The notes beneath the pieces are model-generated. The model ran no database searches and had not been told where the DNA came from. It worked only from the letters and a program-made list of their open reading frames with translations. Source: an uncultured Pelagibacteraceae bacterium (GTDB taxonomy: Bacteria; Pseudomonadota; Alphaproteobacteria; Pelagibacterales; AG-422-B15). Taken from it: a DNA stretch of 64,000 bases. The stretch lies in the NCBI GenBank assembly GCA_902519835.1, contig CABYLU010000004.1:17515-81514 (forward strand), read 5' to 3'. Below, piece after piece: positions 55,203 to 64,000 of this stretch (the first letter of the stretch is position 1; each line of letters begins with the position of its first letter). A program made the position numbers and the translations under genes.

Positions 55203-56714
55203 TCAAGCATCCTCCAAAATAGCTTGAGCTGCATTTCTTCCTGGAATTCCAGTTAAGCCTCCACCTGGATGGGTACCTGCACCACACATATATAGTCCAT
55301 CAAGGTGGGTTCTATATTGTGATGCCCCAGGAATTGGTCTGAGCATAAAAAGTTGATCAATTTGAATTTCTCCATGATGCCAATGTCCACCTGTGACATG
55401 AAAATTTTTTTCTATATCGTCAGGAGTAACGATTGCTTTAGTCTCTATACAGCTTTGAATATCAGGTGCATATTTCTCTATTAATTTTATAACTGCGTCT
55501 ACATAGTTATCTTTAATATTATCCCAACCCTCTTGCGCACCATAGGAAGCATATTGAACTTGAATATCTAATGCAGGATTACTCTGGTCAGAATTTTTAA
55601 GTTTCATTTCTAAAATAGGTTCCATAGAAAGCTTATCAAATTTACTTGGATTGAATGCTTCTTCTATATAATCAATTGACGGCGCGATCACCATTCTACT
55701 CTCTAAATCATCTTTATCGCAATTAATAAATTCAGGTTGTTTATTGAGACTTAATGATAATTTTGCAACTTTCCCTTTTGATCGGTGATGTTTGATTCTT
55801 CTTTTCACATCAGTATCTAAATTCTCAGTTCCTAAAAGGGAAAAATAAGTAGATCTTGGATCTGCATTAGAAATAATTTTTTTTGCATAAATTTTTTCAC
55901 CATTGTGAAGTTCAACCCCAACTGCTTTATCATTTTCAGTAATGCATCTTTTAACCGATGAAGAAGTTTTGATTTCAACTTTATTTTTATTGCTGATATC
56001 AAGTAAAGTATCGACAAAAGCTTTACTACCACCATCAATTTCATATATTCCACCAAAAATTGAGTTGTCGTGTGTGGCCATGCGAAAAAGTAGATTAATC
56101 AATGAACCTGGTGACCTTGGGCCCAAATTAGAACCAAGCACCGCGTCATGGGCGATTAGGCCTTGCAAAAGAGTATTTTCAAAATTGTCTTCTAATTCGT
56201 CCGCAATATTTAGCCCTACCATTCTTGCAAACTCATTAAATTTTTTCTTTCCAAGCATTCGAACATTCATGCCTAATTTGAATAATTTAAAGTAGTCAGA
56301 GAAAGTATTGTTCATGATCCTTGGTGGTGAAGCCATCATGAAAGAACCTAAAGCCTTTGAAAAGGAGGACATTTTATCATGAAATTCTACATATCTGTCT
56401 GCATCCTTCGAAGAGAAACCTGAAATAACTTTATGGTCAATATGTTGGTTTCCAACTAGGCGAATATGTTGACCAGACTCAGACAGTGCAATACTAGACT
56501 TTGCTTTATACTTTACTGTCAGTCCACCAAGAGAGCTTGACACACTCAGAGGTATCTGAGGAACGAAATTGGTTATACTCTCTTCAAGGAGTCCTCCACA
56601 ATTCTCACGTGCCTCACAAATTAGAACCTTACGGTTTTTTTTTGCAAGAATATTAGCACATACAAGACCATTATGGCCTGCGCCAATAACAATTACGTCA
56701 TAATTGTCTGACAT
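55203..56714 (-). CDS. FAD-dependent oxidoreductase, CrtI/PYROXD2-like
   Basis: Phytoene-desaturase-like flavoprotein of 503 residues. The N-terminal FAD turn is VIVIGAGHNGLVCANILAKK, and the C-terminal FAD contact LYMCGAGTHPGGGLTGIPG is conserved. It is not a carotenoid enzyme by context: no crtB or other carotenoid genes are visible. It overlaps the preceding paralogue by one base and precedes the GcvT-like gene by two. Probably oxidises an amine or other amphipathic substrate. Confidence 0.83.
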   Translation of the reverse strand: MSDNYDVIVIGAGHNGLVCANILAKKNRKVLICEARENCGGLLEESITNFVPQIPLSVSSSLGGLTVKYKAKSSIALSESGQHIRLVGNQHIDHKVISGFSSKDADRYVEFHDKMSSFSKALGSFMMASPPRIMNNTFSDYFKLFKLGMNVRMLGKKKFNEFARMVGLNIADELEDNFENTLLQGLIAHDAVLGSNLGPRSPGSLINLLFRMATHDNSIFGGIYEIDGGSKAFVDTLLDISNKNKVEIKTSSSVKRCITENDKAVGVELHNGEKIYAKKIISNADPRSTYFSLLGTENLDTDVKRRIKHHRSKGKVAKLSLSLNKQPEFINCDKDDLESRMVIAPSIDYIEEAFNPSKFDKLSMEPILEMKLKNSDQSNPALDIQVQYASYGAQEGWDNIKDNYVDAVIKLIEKYAPDIQSCIETKAIVTPDDIEKNFHVTGGHWHHGEIQIDQLFMLRPIPGASQYRTHLDGLYMCGAGTHPGGGLTGIPGRNAAQAILEDA

Positions 56715-58342
56715 TAATAATAATTACCAGTTTGAGGGATATTCATATCAATTAGAACCTCCCTTGCAGCATTCGCTCCTGGTGCACCCATAACTCCGCC
56801 CCCTGGATGGGTTGATGAACTGCACATATACATATTTTTAAGTGGTGTTCTGTACTGCGCATATCCAGGCACAGGTCGATTAAACATGAGTTGGTCCATT
56901 GTTAATTCGCCTTGAAAGATGTTTCCTTCTGTCAATCCTACTTCATTATCTAATTCTAATGGTGTACGAACTTCATAGTGATTAATTAAATCTTTAAAAT
57001 TTGGAGAAAACTCAGCAATACAATCAACAATATGTCTTCCAAATTCCTGTTTTCTTTCTTCATTCCACCCGCCATTTGCAAGATTGAATGGAACATATTG
57101 AATAAAGACAGACATATAATGCTTACCGGGAGCTGCCATTGTTGGATCGCTTTTAGAGGGAATACACATATCTACGTAAGGATTTCTTGACCATTCGCCT
57201 CGTTTCCAATCATCGTAAGCTCCTTCCATTTCTTCAATAGTTTCTGTGAAGTGCATATCACCTCCACCACCTGGATCACCTTCTGGAATACATGGAAATT
57301 CAGGAAGGCCATCTAAGGCAATATTCAGTTTTCCCGATGAACCTCTTATTTTAAAGTTTTTAACTCTTTCAACAAATTCACCAGGTAAAGAGCTTTCTTC
57401 AGTAATTTTTAAAAACGTTCTTTTAACATCTAAGTTAGATACAATTTTTTTTGCGTAATATTCATCACCTTTTTTGGTAGCAACTCCAATCGCACGACCG
57501 TTTTTAGTAATGACATTAACGACTTCATTATCTGGTTTTACTTCACCGCCGTGAGCATTGAGACAACCTGTCATTGCTTTTGTAATAGAGCCCATACCTC
57601 CTCTTGAGTACCCCCATGCTCCAACAGAACCATCTACTTCTCCCATATAATGGTGGAGTAATACGTAAGCAGAGCCAGGTGAGCAAGGACCAAGAGCAGT
57701 TCCGATAATTGCACTTCCAGCTAAGTGAGCTTTTGTAATATCACTTTCAAAATATTCATCTAAATAGTCTCTGATGCTCATTGTGTAAAATCGAATAGTG
57801 TCATAAATTTCTTTTTCACCAAGACCTCCTAGCTCGTCTTTAGCTGCAAAATGTTTTGCGAACTCCAGAGCACCAAATAAATCTTTTGGTTTAAAAGAAG
57901 TTAAATCTGGTGGTGTCATTTTTAAGAGTGGTTTAATAATTTTACATTGTCTTAAAACATCGCGACTGTACCTTTCATAAGCCTCTGCATCTTTGTGGGA
58001 ATGTCTTCTGATAGAATTGATCGTCATATCATGATCATGATAGTGGGCATAGTAGTCCCCATTTCTCATCATTGTTGCGCTACCTTCGTAAGGAATAATT
58101 TGTAAACCATATTTGTACAGTTCAAGATCACGCATGATCTCAGGTCTTAGTAAGCTGCAAACATATGAACAGTTAGAATATTTCCATCCTGGATAGAGCT
58201 CGCGACTAACAGCAGCGCCTCCAATCCATTCATTTTTTTCTAGGACAACAACATCTAGTCCTGCCTTCGCCATATAACTAGCGGCGGTCAAACCATTGTG
58301 ACCCGCACCAATTACGATTACATCGTGTGTATTTTTTGCCAT
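56714..58342 (-). CDS. FAD-dependent oxidoreductase, CrtI/PYROXD2-like (paralogue)
   Basis: Second member of the same family, 542 residues, with VIVIGAGHNGLTAASYMAKA at the N-terminus, WIGGAAVSRELYPGWKYS after it, and MYMCSSSTHPGGGVMGAPG at the C-terminus. The substantial differences from its neighbour suggest an old duplication or a heterodimer. It is first gene of the three-gene operon ending with the GcvT-like gene, controlled by the operator at 58378-58395. Confidence 0.83.
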   Translation of the reverse strand: MAKNTHDVIVIGAGHNGLTAASYMAKAGLDVVVLEKNEWIGGAAVSRELYPGWKYSNCSYVCSLLRPEIMRDLELYKYGLQIIPYEGSATMMRNGDYYAHYHDHDMTINSIRRHSHKDAEAYERYSRDVLRQCKIIKPLLKMTPPDLTSFKPKDLFGALEFAKHFAAKDELGGLGEKEIYDTIRFYTMSIRDYLDEYFESDITKAHLAGSAIIGTALGPCSPGSAYVLLHHYMGEVDGSVGAWGYSRGGMGSITKAMTGCLNAHGGEVKPDNEVVNVITKNGRAIGVATKKGDEYYAKKIVSNLDVKRTFLKITEESSLPGEFVERVKNFKIRGSSGKLNIALDGLPEFPCIPEGDPGGGGDMHFTETIEEMEGAYDDWKRGEWSRNPYVDMCIPSKSDPTMAAPGKHYMSVFIQYVPFNLANGGWNEERKQEFGRHIVDCIAEFSPNFKDLINHYEVRTPLELDNEVGLTEGNIFQGELTMDQLMFNRPVPGYAQYRTPLKNMYMCSSSTHPGGGVMGAPGANAAREVLIDMNIPQTGNYY

Positions 58343-58365
58343 AAAATATAGAATATTTAGGAATC

Positions 58366-58408
58366 ATGATAATAAAAATTGAATGATTATTCAATACAAA
58401 ACTATCTT
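58366..58408. promoter_or_regulatory. Operator with divergent promoters between flavoprotein operon and tetR
   Basis: Palindrome ATTGAAT-GATT-ATTCAAT at 58378-58395. On the minus strand one arm gives -35 TTGAAT (58394-58389), 17 bases, -10 TATCAT (58371-58366), toward the flavoproteins. On the plus strand the other arm gives TTGAAT (58379-58384), 18 bases, TATCTT (58403-58408), toward the regulator. A TetR dimer here would repress both directions. Confidence 0.75.
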
Positions 58409-58440
58409 TAATAGTTATCTTTGTGTATTGTTTATTCGAT

Positions 58441-59088
58441 ATGATGAAGGCTTTAGTTAATAAAAAAACTACAAAACAGGCTAGTGAAACTGAGATTTCT
58501 GTTAATCATCAAAAGTTGATTGACGCTACGATAGAAACAATTGCGAAAAGAGGTCTGGCGGATACCACGATTGCTCATGTAGCAAAAAGAGCCAAAGTTT
58601 CTCAAGGTTATGCAAATTTTAGATTTAAATCGAAGGACAATTTATTAATAAGTTCGCTGCAGTATTTATCTAATGAATATAAAAAATCATGGCAAAAGAT
58701 ATTTGAGGAAAATAATATAGATCCAATTGATAGAATAATACGTATAGTTCAAAATGATTTCAGCTCAAAAATTGCCAACAGAAATAAAATTTCAGTATGG
58801 ATTGCGTTTTATAGCGAGGTGAAATTTAGACCTTCTTATTTAACTATTTGTCAAAGACAAGATGAAATTTATTCTCAACAAATGGAGAAGTTAGTTAATG
58901 AAATTAATAATATTACCAATCAAAAGGAGTTTACACCGAAAGAAGTAAGTGAAACCTATCACTCCATGGTCGATGGATTGTGGCAGAGAATTTTGTTTGA
59001 TCCAAAAATTTATACCCATGAATTTTGTAAAAATTTAGTCCTTAAATATTTTAAAAGTATCTATGTTAATGAAGATAGGTTTGCATGA
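58441..59088 (+). CDS. TetR/AcrR-family repressor, BetI-like
   Basis: Transcription factor of 215 residues from the ATG at 58441; a GTG at 58423 would add six residues and is less likely. The N-terminal HTH is IAKRGLADTTIAHVAKRAKVSQGYANFRF, here given in overlapping parts: TIETIAKRGLADTTIAHVAK then RAKVSQGYANFRFKSK. The C-terminal ligand domain (NKISVWIAFYSEVKFRPSYL) resembles BetI, the choline-responsive repressor. It is divergent from the flavoprotein operon and precedes the MFS gene with a four-base overlap. Likely binds the two palindromes described. Confidence 0.86.
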   Translation: MMKALVNKKTTKQASETEISVNHQKLIDATIETIAKRGLADTTIAHVAKRAKVSQGYANFRFKSKDNLLISSLQYLSNEYKKSWQKIFEENNIDPIDRIIRIVQNDFSSKIANRNKISVWIAFYSEVKFRPSYLTICQRQDEIYSQQMEKLVNEINNITNQKEFTPKEVSETYHSMVDGLWQRILFDPKIYTHEFCKNLVLKYFKSIYVNEDRFA

Positions 59089-60242
59089 ATACTACAGTTC
59101 AAAATCTTTTAGGTACAAATTACAAAACATATATTGTCCTATTTCTCTGTGCGTTAATTATTGGTATTAAGCTTGGTACATTAATACCTCTACTTGCACT
59201 TATTTTAGAAGCACGAGGATATAGCAACACTGAAATTGGCCTCAATGTAGTAGCACAACCCCTTGCAGTAATATTATTTGTAAGAATAACACCTATAATT
59301 ATTCATAAGATAGGTTTAGCGAAATCAATAATCATTGCTCAAATATTTACAATAATTCTTTATTTTACTTTTCCGATTTTTGATAGTTTGACATCTTGGT
59401 TTGTTATCAGATTCATAATTGGTTTTGCTGGAGCCCTTGCTTGGAACGCATTTGATACATGGATGCTGTCAATGGCTGATGACACAAATCGCGGTAAAAT
59501 TGTAACAATTTATAACACAGTATTTGTAATCGGTTTTGCAAGTGGTCCGATAGTATTGTCCTTTACTGGAATCGAAGGCTGGTTACCTTTTATCGTTATT
59601 TCTTCTCTTTCTTTTATAGCTATTTTGCCACTTATTATGCTTGAGATTGAAGACCCGAAATTACCCGATAAAAAGTCTCTTCCAGTGTTTGCGGCAATCA
59701 TTGCAGCTCCAACAATTTTTGGAGCAGCGATTTTATGCGGTTTAGACGATGTAATGTTTGTATCTTTCTTTCCCATTTTCATGATTAAGAACCAATTTGC
59801 TCAAGAGATTGCATTGCAATATGTAACTATTACTCTTGTAGGAGGCGTGATGTGCCAACCCTTGATTGGCGTATTGCTAGACAAATTTAATAAAAGACTG
59901 CTATTAAATATAGCAGTTTTAATTACGTTCTTTTGTCCAATTCTATTCGCTATCTATCTAGATAATTTTTATGTAATGGCAGCAAGTTGTTTTATATGGG
60001 GAGGTGCTGCAAGTGGTCTTTTTGCAATCTCACTTACAATGCTTGGTGAGAGATATAGCGCATCTCAAGTTGCAGGTGCTACAGCAATTCTTGTAATGGT
60101 CTTTGAGGTTGGCTCGCTCACTGGTCCTTTAATTGGAGGAAGAGTGATGGATGCAGTTGGGCCAATGGGCTTTATCTATACAGTTACATCTTTTACTTTT
60201 ATTTTCTTAGTGATATCAATATACCGAACGATTTGGAGATAA
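59085..60242 (+). CDS. MFS transporter (YcaD-like)
   Basis: Major facilitator of 385 residues with twelve predicted helices. The loop between helices 2 and 3 and the WNAFDTWMLSMADDTNRGKI motif in the first half fit sugar- or metabolite-type MFS of the YcaD group. It is co-transcribed with the TetR gene (ATGA overlap) and the acetyltransferase, so it may import or export the island's substrate. Substrate unknown. Confidence 0.84.
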   Translation: MNTTVQNLLGTNYKTYIVLFLCALIIGIKLGTLIPLLALILEARGYSNTEIGLNVVAQPLAVILFVRITPIIIHKIGLAKSIIIAQIFTIILYFTFPIFDSLTSWFVIRFIIGFAGALAWNAFDTWMLSMADDTNRGKIVTIYNTVFVIGFASGPIVLSFTGIEGWLPFIVISSLSFIAILPLIMLEIEDPKLPDKKSLPVFAAIIAAPTIFGAAILCGLDDVMFVSFFPIFMIKNQFAQEIALQYVTITLVGGVMCQPLIGVLLDKFNKRLLLNIAVLITFFCPILFAIYLDNFYVMAASCFIWGGAASGLFAISLTMLGERYSASQVAGATAILVMVFEVGSLTGPLIGGRVMDAVGPMGFIYTVTSFTFIFLVISIYRTIWR

Positions 60243-60247
60243 AGTAT

Positions 60248-60703
60248 ATGTCAGGTGAATTACAAATAAAATTTGCTCAACCAGAAGATTGCGAAAAAAT
60301 TGGTGAGGTCTTTGATATGTATCGGCAGTTTTATAAAAAGGAGTCAAATATAGAAGCCTGTAAAAACTACATTCACGAACGCCTTAGTAATAACGAGGCA
60401 CATATATTATATATTGAAAATGAAAAAGAATGCATTGGCATGACGCAACTGTATACGACTTTTGACTCACTGGAGTTAAGTAAAAAAATAATACTCTACG
60501 ACTTATATGTGAGATCTGAATATAGAAATAAAGGTATTGGCCGTATGCTGATGAATGCTGCGAAAAGGTTTGCTGAAGAAAAAGGCGTAACGAGTGTTGA
60601 GTTATCGACTGCTATTACAAATAAAAATGCTCAAAGTCTCTATGAGTCATTAAACTATCAACGAGATACCGAGTACTACGATTACTATCTACAGATTAAG
60701 TAA
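60248..60703 (+). CDS. GNAT-family N-acetyltransferase
   Basis: Acetyl-CoA-dependent acetyltransferase of 151 residues. The acetyl-CoA site is YDLYVRSEYRNKGIGRMLM with the R/QxxGxG/A core, followed by SVELSTAITNKNAQSLYESLNY. A TTG at 60233 would overlap the MFS gene; the ATG at 60248 has GGAG nine bases upstream and is preferred. Third gene of the tetR-MFS-GNAT operon. Polyamine acetylation is conceivable but unproven. Confidence 0.83.
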   Translation: MSGELQIKFAQPEDCEKIGEVFDMYRQFYKKESNIEACKNYIHERLSNNEAHILYIENEKECIGMTQLYTTFDSLELSKKIILYDLYVRSEYRNKGIGRMLMNAAKRFAEEKGVTSVELSTAITNKNAQSLYESLNYQRDTEYYDYYLQIK

Positions 60704-60706
60704 GTT

Positions 60707-62071
60707 TTATTTTGAAATATGATCCAGTGTTTGGTCCAGCGAGGTTTTCAGCTTTTCACAAAGTTCATCAACATGGTTATTATTGAATATAAGAGGTGGG
60801 CAGAAGATCATGCCATCCCTTACAGCTCGCATTACTAACCCGTTCTGAATACAATAGTCTCTGCAAATCGTTCCAACTGTTCCAGTGTCTTCAAACATTT
60901 CTCTAGTTTCTTTATCTTTCACTAATTCCACAGCACCAATAAAGCTCTTCATTCTTACTTCACCAACTAAAGGGTGCTTTTCAATCTCGCGCATTTGCTG
61001 CTCCAGATAAACTGAGACATTTCGTGATTGTTCAATAAGATTTTCCTCTTTGATAATTTTAAGATTTTCAAGGCTCACTGCACAAGCTACGGGGTGGCCT
61101 GAGTAAGTATAACCGTGGTAAAATTCACCACCCTCATTGATTAAAGTTTCACAAACTCTGTCGCAAATCATTATTCCAGACAGTGGGATATATCCTGAGG
61201 TAATCCCTTTGGCCATCGTGATAATGTCAGGTTTAATATTATAAGTATCTGATCCAAACCAGTTTCCTGTTCTACCAAATCCACAAATGACCTCATCAAT
61301 AACAAGAAGGATGTCATATTTTTTACAGATTTCTTGGACTCTTGGCCAGTAAGTATCAGGCGGAATAATAACTCCTCCAGCTCCTTGAATTGGTTCTCCT
61401 ATGAACGCTGCAATATTATCTGAGCCAATTTCATTAATTTTTTCCTCAATTTTGTTAGCCGCGTGAATACCAAAGTCGTCATGAGACATATTGCTTCCAT
61501 ACTTATACCAGTAAGGAGGCATCACATGTTCAAAACCTGGCATCATATCTCCTTGAGCATGCATTGCTGTCATACCACCCAAACTCATCCCAGTCATCGT
61601 ACTTCCGTGATAGGCATATTCTCGGCTGATAAATGTTTTTTTATTTGGCTTACCTTTTAAATCCCAATATCTTCTAACCATTCTCACAACAGTGTCGTTG
61701 GCTTCAGAACCGCTTGAAGAAAAAAATGCATGATTTAGATCGTGCGGACTTATTTCAGCTAACTCTTTAGCAAGTTCAATTGATGGTGGTGTTGCTGTTT
61801 TAAAAAAAGAATTATAATAAGGTAACTCTTGCATTTGCTTATAAGCAACGTCTGCAAGATTCTTTCTTCCATAACCTACATTTACACACCACAAGCCAGA
61901 CATGGCATCAAGCAACTGTTTATCATCAGATGTAGTAAGGTGAACACCATCTGCTTTTGTAACGATGATACTGCCTTCTTTTGCAAGCGACTTGTAATCA
62001 GTAAAAGGATGCAGATGATGAGCTGTATCGATTTCCTGCCATTGCTTTGTTGTACGATTTAGATAAGCCAT
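60707..62071 (-). CDS. Class III aminotransferase (putrescine/omega-amino acid type)
   Basis: PLP-dependent aminotransferase of 454 residues, a paralogue of the one at 52538. PLP Lys is in TMAKGITSGYIPLSG; FFSSSGSEANDTVVRMVRRYW and SREYAYHGSTMTGMS are typical of the SpuC/beta-alanine-pyruvate group. It is two bases downstream of the acyl-CoA dehydrogenase's stop and so belongs to its operon. Confidence 0.9.
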   Translation of the reverse strand: MAYLNRTTKQWQEIDTAHHLHPFTDYKSLAKEGSIIVTKADGVHLTTSDDKQLLDAMSGLWCVNVGYGRKNLADVAYKQMQELPYYNSFFKTATPPSIELAKELAEISPHDLNHAFFSSSGSEANDTVVRMVRRYWDLKGKPNKKTFISREYAYHGSTMTGMSLGGMTAMHAQGDMMPGFEHVMPPYWYKYGSNMSHDDFGIHAANKIEEKINEIGSDNIAAFIGEPIQGAGGVIIPPDTYWPRVQEICKKYDILLVIDEVICGFGRTGNWFGSDTYNIKPDIITMAKGITSGYIPLSGIMICDRVCETLINEGGEFYHGYTYSGHPVACAVSLENLKIIKEENLIEQSRNVSVYLEQQMREIEKHPLVGEVRMKSFIGAVELVKDKETREMFEDTGTVGTICRDYCIQNGLVMRAVRDGMIFCPPLIFNNNHVDELCEKLKTSLDQTLDHISK

Positions 62072-62073
62072 AA

Positions 62074-63279
62074 TTATTTAAAAGCCTGTATGCCTGTTAA
62101 GTTTCTTCCCATAATTAAAGTATGCACATCGTGTGTACCTTCATATGTCTTTACGGTTTCCAAATTTACCATATGTCTCATTACATGATACTCATCTGAA
62201 ATACCATTGCCACCAAGAATATCTCTTGCACTCCTGCAAATATCTAAACTTTTTCCGACATTATTTCTTTTTATGAGGCTTACCATATTGCTATCTGACT
62301 GATCTTCATCCATCAGACGCCCAACTCTAAGTGCAGCCTGAAGACCTAAAGCAATTTCTGTTTGCATATCAACTAATTTAGACTGAACAAGCTGAGTACC
62401 AGCAATAGGTTTTCCAAACATCATTCTATCTAATGCGTATTGTCTAGCTGTTGCAAAACAAAACTCTGCTGCTCCTAGAGCGCCCCATGAAATTCCGTAT
62501 CTCGCACTATTTAAGCATTGAAAGGGTCCGCCCAAACCTGATGCTTTTGGTAAAACTTTATCTTCCGAACAAAAAACATTTTCCATAACAACTTGCCCCG
62601 TTGCTGAAGCGCGTAAAGATAATTTACCTTCAATTTTGGGGGTTGATAGTCCTTTGGACTCTCTGTCCACAATAAATCCTCTGATTACATTATCTTCATC
62701 CTTGGCCCAAACAATAATTACATCTGCATAGGGCGCATTACTGATCCATGTCTTGGTACCAGTCAATTCATAACCCCCTTTGACTTTTATCGCTTTAGTT
62801 TTCATTGCGCCAGGATCACTACCAGCATCAGGCTCTGTCAGACCAAAACTTCCAATGATTTCACCCTTTGCAAGTCTTGGTAAATATTCTTCTTTTTGTG
62901 CTTCAGTACCAAATTGATAAATAGGAAACATGACTAGGCTTGTTTGAACCGACATGATAGATCGGTATGCACTGTCGATATTTTCAATTTCCCGAGCAAT
63001 AAGCCCATAAGAGACATAATTCGTGCCCGCACATCCATATCCATGTAAATAAGAGCCTAGAATTCCAAGCTCACCCATTTCATTGAAAATCTCTTTACTA
63101 AAATTTTCATTTCTGTTGTCATCTATGATCCTAGGTAAAAGTTTTTCCTGGCAATAAGATCTCACTGACGACTTTAAAATTTTCTCTTCACTTGAAAGTT
63201 GATCGTCGATGACTAGGATGTCATCCCACGCAGACATTGCCTTATGTTGTGATTGTTTATCTTGAATATTTATAACCAT
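62074..63279 (-). CDS. gcdH: Glutaryl-CoA dehydrogenase
   Basis: Oxidatively decarboxylates glutaryl-CoA to crotonyl-CoA with FAD. It has 401 residues. The acyl-CoA dehydrogenase core ([42 protein letters not shown]) and the catalytic base E380 in TYEGTHDVH are present; the combination of [12 protein letters not shown] and the TYEGTHDVH end fits GcdH rather than other family members. Its partner in the operon is an aminotransferase, which suggests a lysine or cadaverine route through glutarate. Confidence 0.88.
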   Translation of the reverse strand: MVINIQDKQSQHKAMSAWDDILVIDDQLSSEEKILKSSVRSYCQEKLLPRIIDDNRNENFSKEIFNEMGELGILGSYLHGYGCAGTNYVSYGLIAREIENIDSAYRSIMSVQTSLVMFPIYQFGTEAQKEEYLPRLAKGEIIGSFGLTEPDAGSDPGAMKTKAIKVKGGYELTGTKTWISNAPYADVIIVWAKDEDNVIRGFIVDRESKGLSTPKIEGKLSLRASATGQVVMENVFCSEDKVLPKASGLGGPFQCLNSARYGISWGALGAAEFCFATARQYALDRMMFGKPIAGTQLVQSKLVDMQTEIALGLQAALRVGRLMDEDQSDSNMVSLIKRNNVGKSLDICRSARDILGGNGISDEYHVMRHMVNLETVKTYEGTHDVHTLIMGRNLTGIQAFK

Positions 63280-63326
63280 TAAAGTTGTTATATGATATTA
63301 TCCTGATATTAGTAAACTAATTTTTT

Positions 63327-64000
63327 ATGGATACTCAAAATAAGCCACTAATTGCTGTATTTGCCGACGTAATTGAAAAAGCAGAATTGCATCGGACATA
63401 TCATGCGTCAGGAACGAACTACATAAAAGCTGTGGCTGAAGCTACAAGCTGTATACCTGTCATTTTGCCAGCCCTTGGTTCAACAATTGACTACAGAAAC
63501 ACTCTTAGAAAATTTGATGGGGTAATGCTAACGGGCAGTCTCTCAAACGTTTATCCTGAATTTTACAATAAAGACAAAATAGTTGAGCCATTAGACATAG
63601 ATCGAGATAAGACTGTTCTTCCTATGATTGATTTCATATTTAAAAATGAGATTCCTATGTTAGCTATTTGTAGGGGCTTTCAAGAAGTTAATGTTGCAAT
63701 GGGAGGCTCTCTTCATGCAGATATTCATGATGTACCAGGAAGAATGGATCACAGATGCCCAGAGTCTGATGACCCAGAAATACAGTTTTCAAAACAGCAT
63801 GAAGTTTATTTAACTGAAAATGGAAAATTTGAAAAGTTGGCCGGCACGCCAACTATTGAGGTAAATTCACTTCATACTCAAGGAATAGATAAAATAGCAA
63901 ATGACCTTGTTATTGAAGGTGTTGCTAAAGACGAAACAGTAGAAGCTATCAGTTTATCAAATTACAGCGGATACTTTTATGGTGTTCAATGGCATCCAGA
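63327..64000 (+). CDS. puuD: Gamma-glutamyl-gamma-aminobutyrate hydrolase (PuuD-like; cut by window end)
   Basis: Class I glutamine-amidotransferase-fold hydrolase that would release GABA from gamma-Glu-GABA, last step of the Puu route. About 224 residues are visible, missing only a short C-terminal part. The nucleophile is C115 in LAICRGFQEVNVAMGGSLH, and the catalytic His-Glu of YGVQWHPE is the last thing in the window. The N-terminal PLIAVFADVIEKA and HASGTNYIKAV are PuuD-like. Divergent from gcdH. Confidence 0.92.
   Translation, partial: MDTQNKPLIAVFADVIEKAELHRTYHASGTNYIKAVAEATSCIPVILPALGSTIDYRNTLRKFDGVMLTGSLSNVYPEFYNKDKIVEPLDIDRDKTVLPMIDFIFKNEIPMLAICRGFQEVNVAMGGSLHADIHDVPGRMDHRCPESDDPEIQFSKQHEVYLTENGKFEKLAGTPTIEVNSLHTQGIDKIANDLVIEGVAKDETVEAISLSNYSGYFYGVQWHP

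Noticed and set aside
55201..55287. Upstream extension of the GcvT-like gene
   Set aside because: It overlaps the conserved C-terminal FAD motif of the upstream flavoprotein, and the added residues do not resemble any GcvT.
55203..58342. Carotenoid (phytoene desaturase) pathway
   Set aside because: The two flavoproteins share the fold with CrtI, but no phytoene synthase, cyclase or other carotenoid gene is present, and the context is amine degradation.
58343..58440. Glycine or SAM riboswitch ahead of the flavoprotein-GcvT operon
   Set aside because: The leader is too short (about 25 bases) and is explained by the palindromic operator and promoter boxes.

Overview
The window is AT-rich and densely packed, with many 1-8 base overlaps between genes. 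It reads as a chromosomal segment of a streamlined marine alphaproteobacterium, probably a SAR11-like or HIMB59/AEGEAN-169-like lineage. That placement is an inference from base composition, gene order (kdsD-lptC-lptA-lptB; TIGR02300 - tRNA-Ala(GGC) - aroA-cmk-rpsA-ihfB-pyrF-trpFBA-accD-folC) and the load of amine and betaine genes. I see no phage, insertion sequence or CRISPR array.

Positions 1-33500 are mostly core genome. The first block is translation: pheS (cut by the window edge), rplT, rpmI, infC with a non-AUG start, and a ThrRS without its TGS domain, with two LPS-type glycosyltransferases just upstream. Then come small metabolic genes, queG, and the glutamate synthase pair gltB/gltD. 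Next are uppP, an NDUFA9-like reductase, a short RNase D, and the Kdo/LPS export set kdsD-lptCAB. tRNA-Ala and the long aroA-to-folC operon follow. Inside that operon trpB and trpA are intact but have unusual substitutions at normally invariant active-site positions. trxA lies convergent to folC.

Positions 31000-39400 hold a nuclease-rich stretch on the minus strand. An HNH-like protein, an unknown 382-residue protein with a probable helix-turn-helix, an unknown 86-residue protein, exonuclease I (sbcB) and rmuC form one tightly overlapping operon with a recognisable promoter. It is followed by a Cys-rich small protein, a secreted staphylococcal-nuclease-like enzyme, an SH3 protein, a cation efflux protein and pdxH. 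Two abutting convergent small ORFs lie at 38326-38601.

Positions 40300-64000 form a catabolic and transport island for polyamines and probably N-methylated or quaternary amines. It has PuuA-, PuuB- and PuuD-like enzymes, two class III aminotransferases, PotABC plus a Tat-exported binding protein, an amidase and a complete Rieske oxygenase. It also has a paralogue of that oxygenase lacking the Rieske domain, a GcvT-like protein paired with two CrtI/PYROXD2-like flavoproteins, and a glutaryl-CoA dehydrogenase. A BetI-like TetR regulator heads a divergent operon with an MFS transporter and a GNAT acetyltransferase. The same palindrome, ATTGAAY-N4-RTTCAAT, lies over the promoters of both main minus-strand operons, with the -35 box forming one arm, so the TetR protein very likely controls the whole island. 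The most unusual items are the divergent TrpB/TrpA pair, the Rieske-less oxygenase, and the two-operon regulon.
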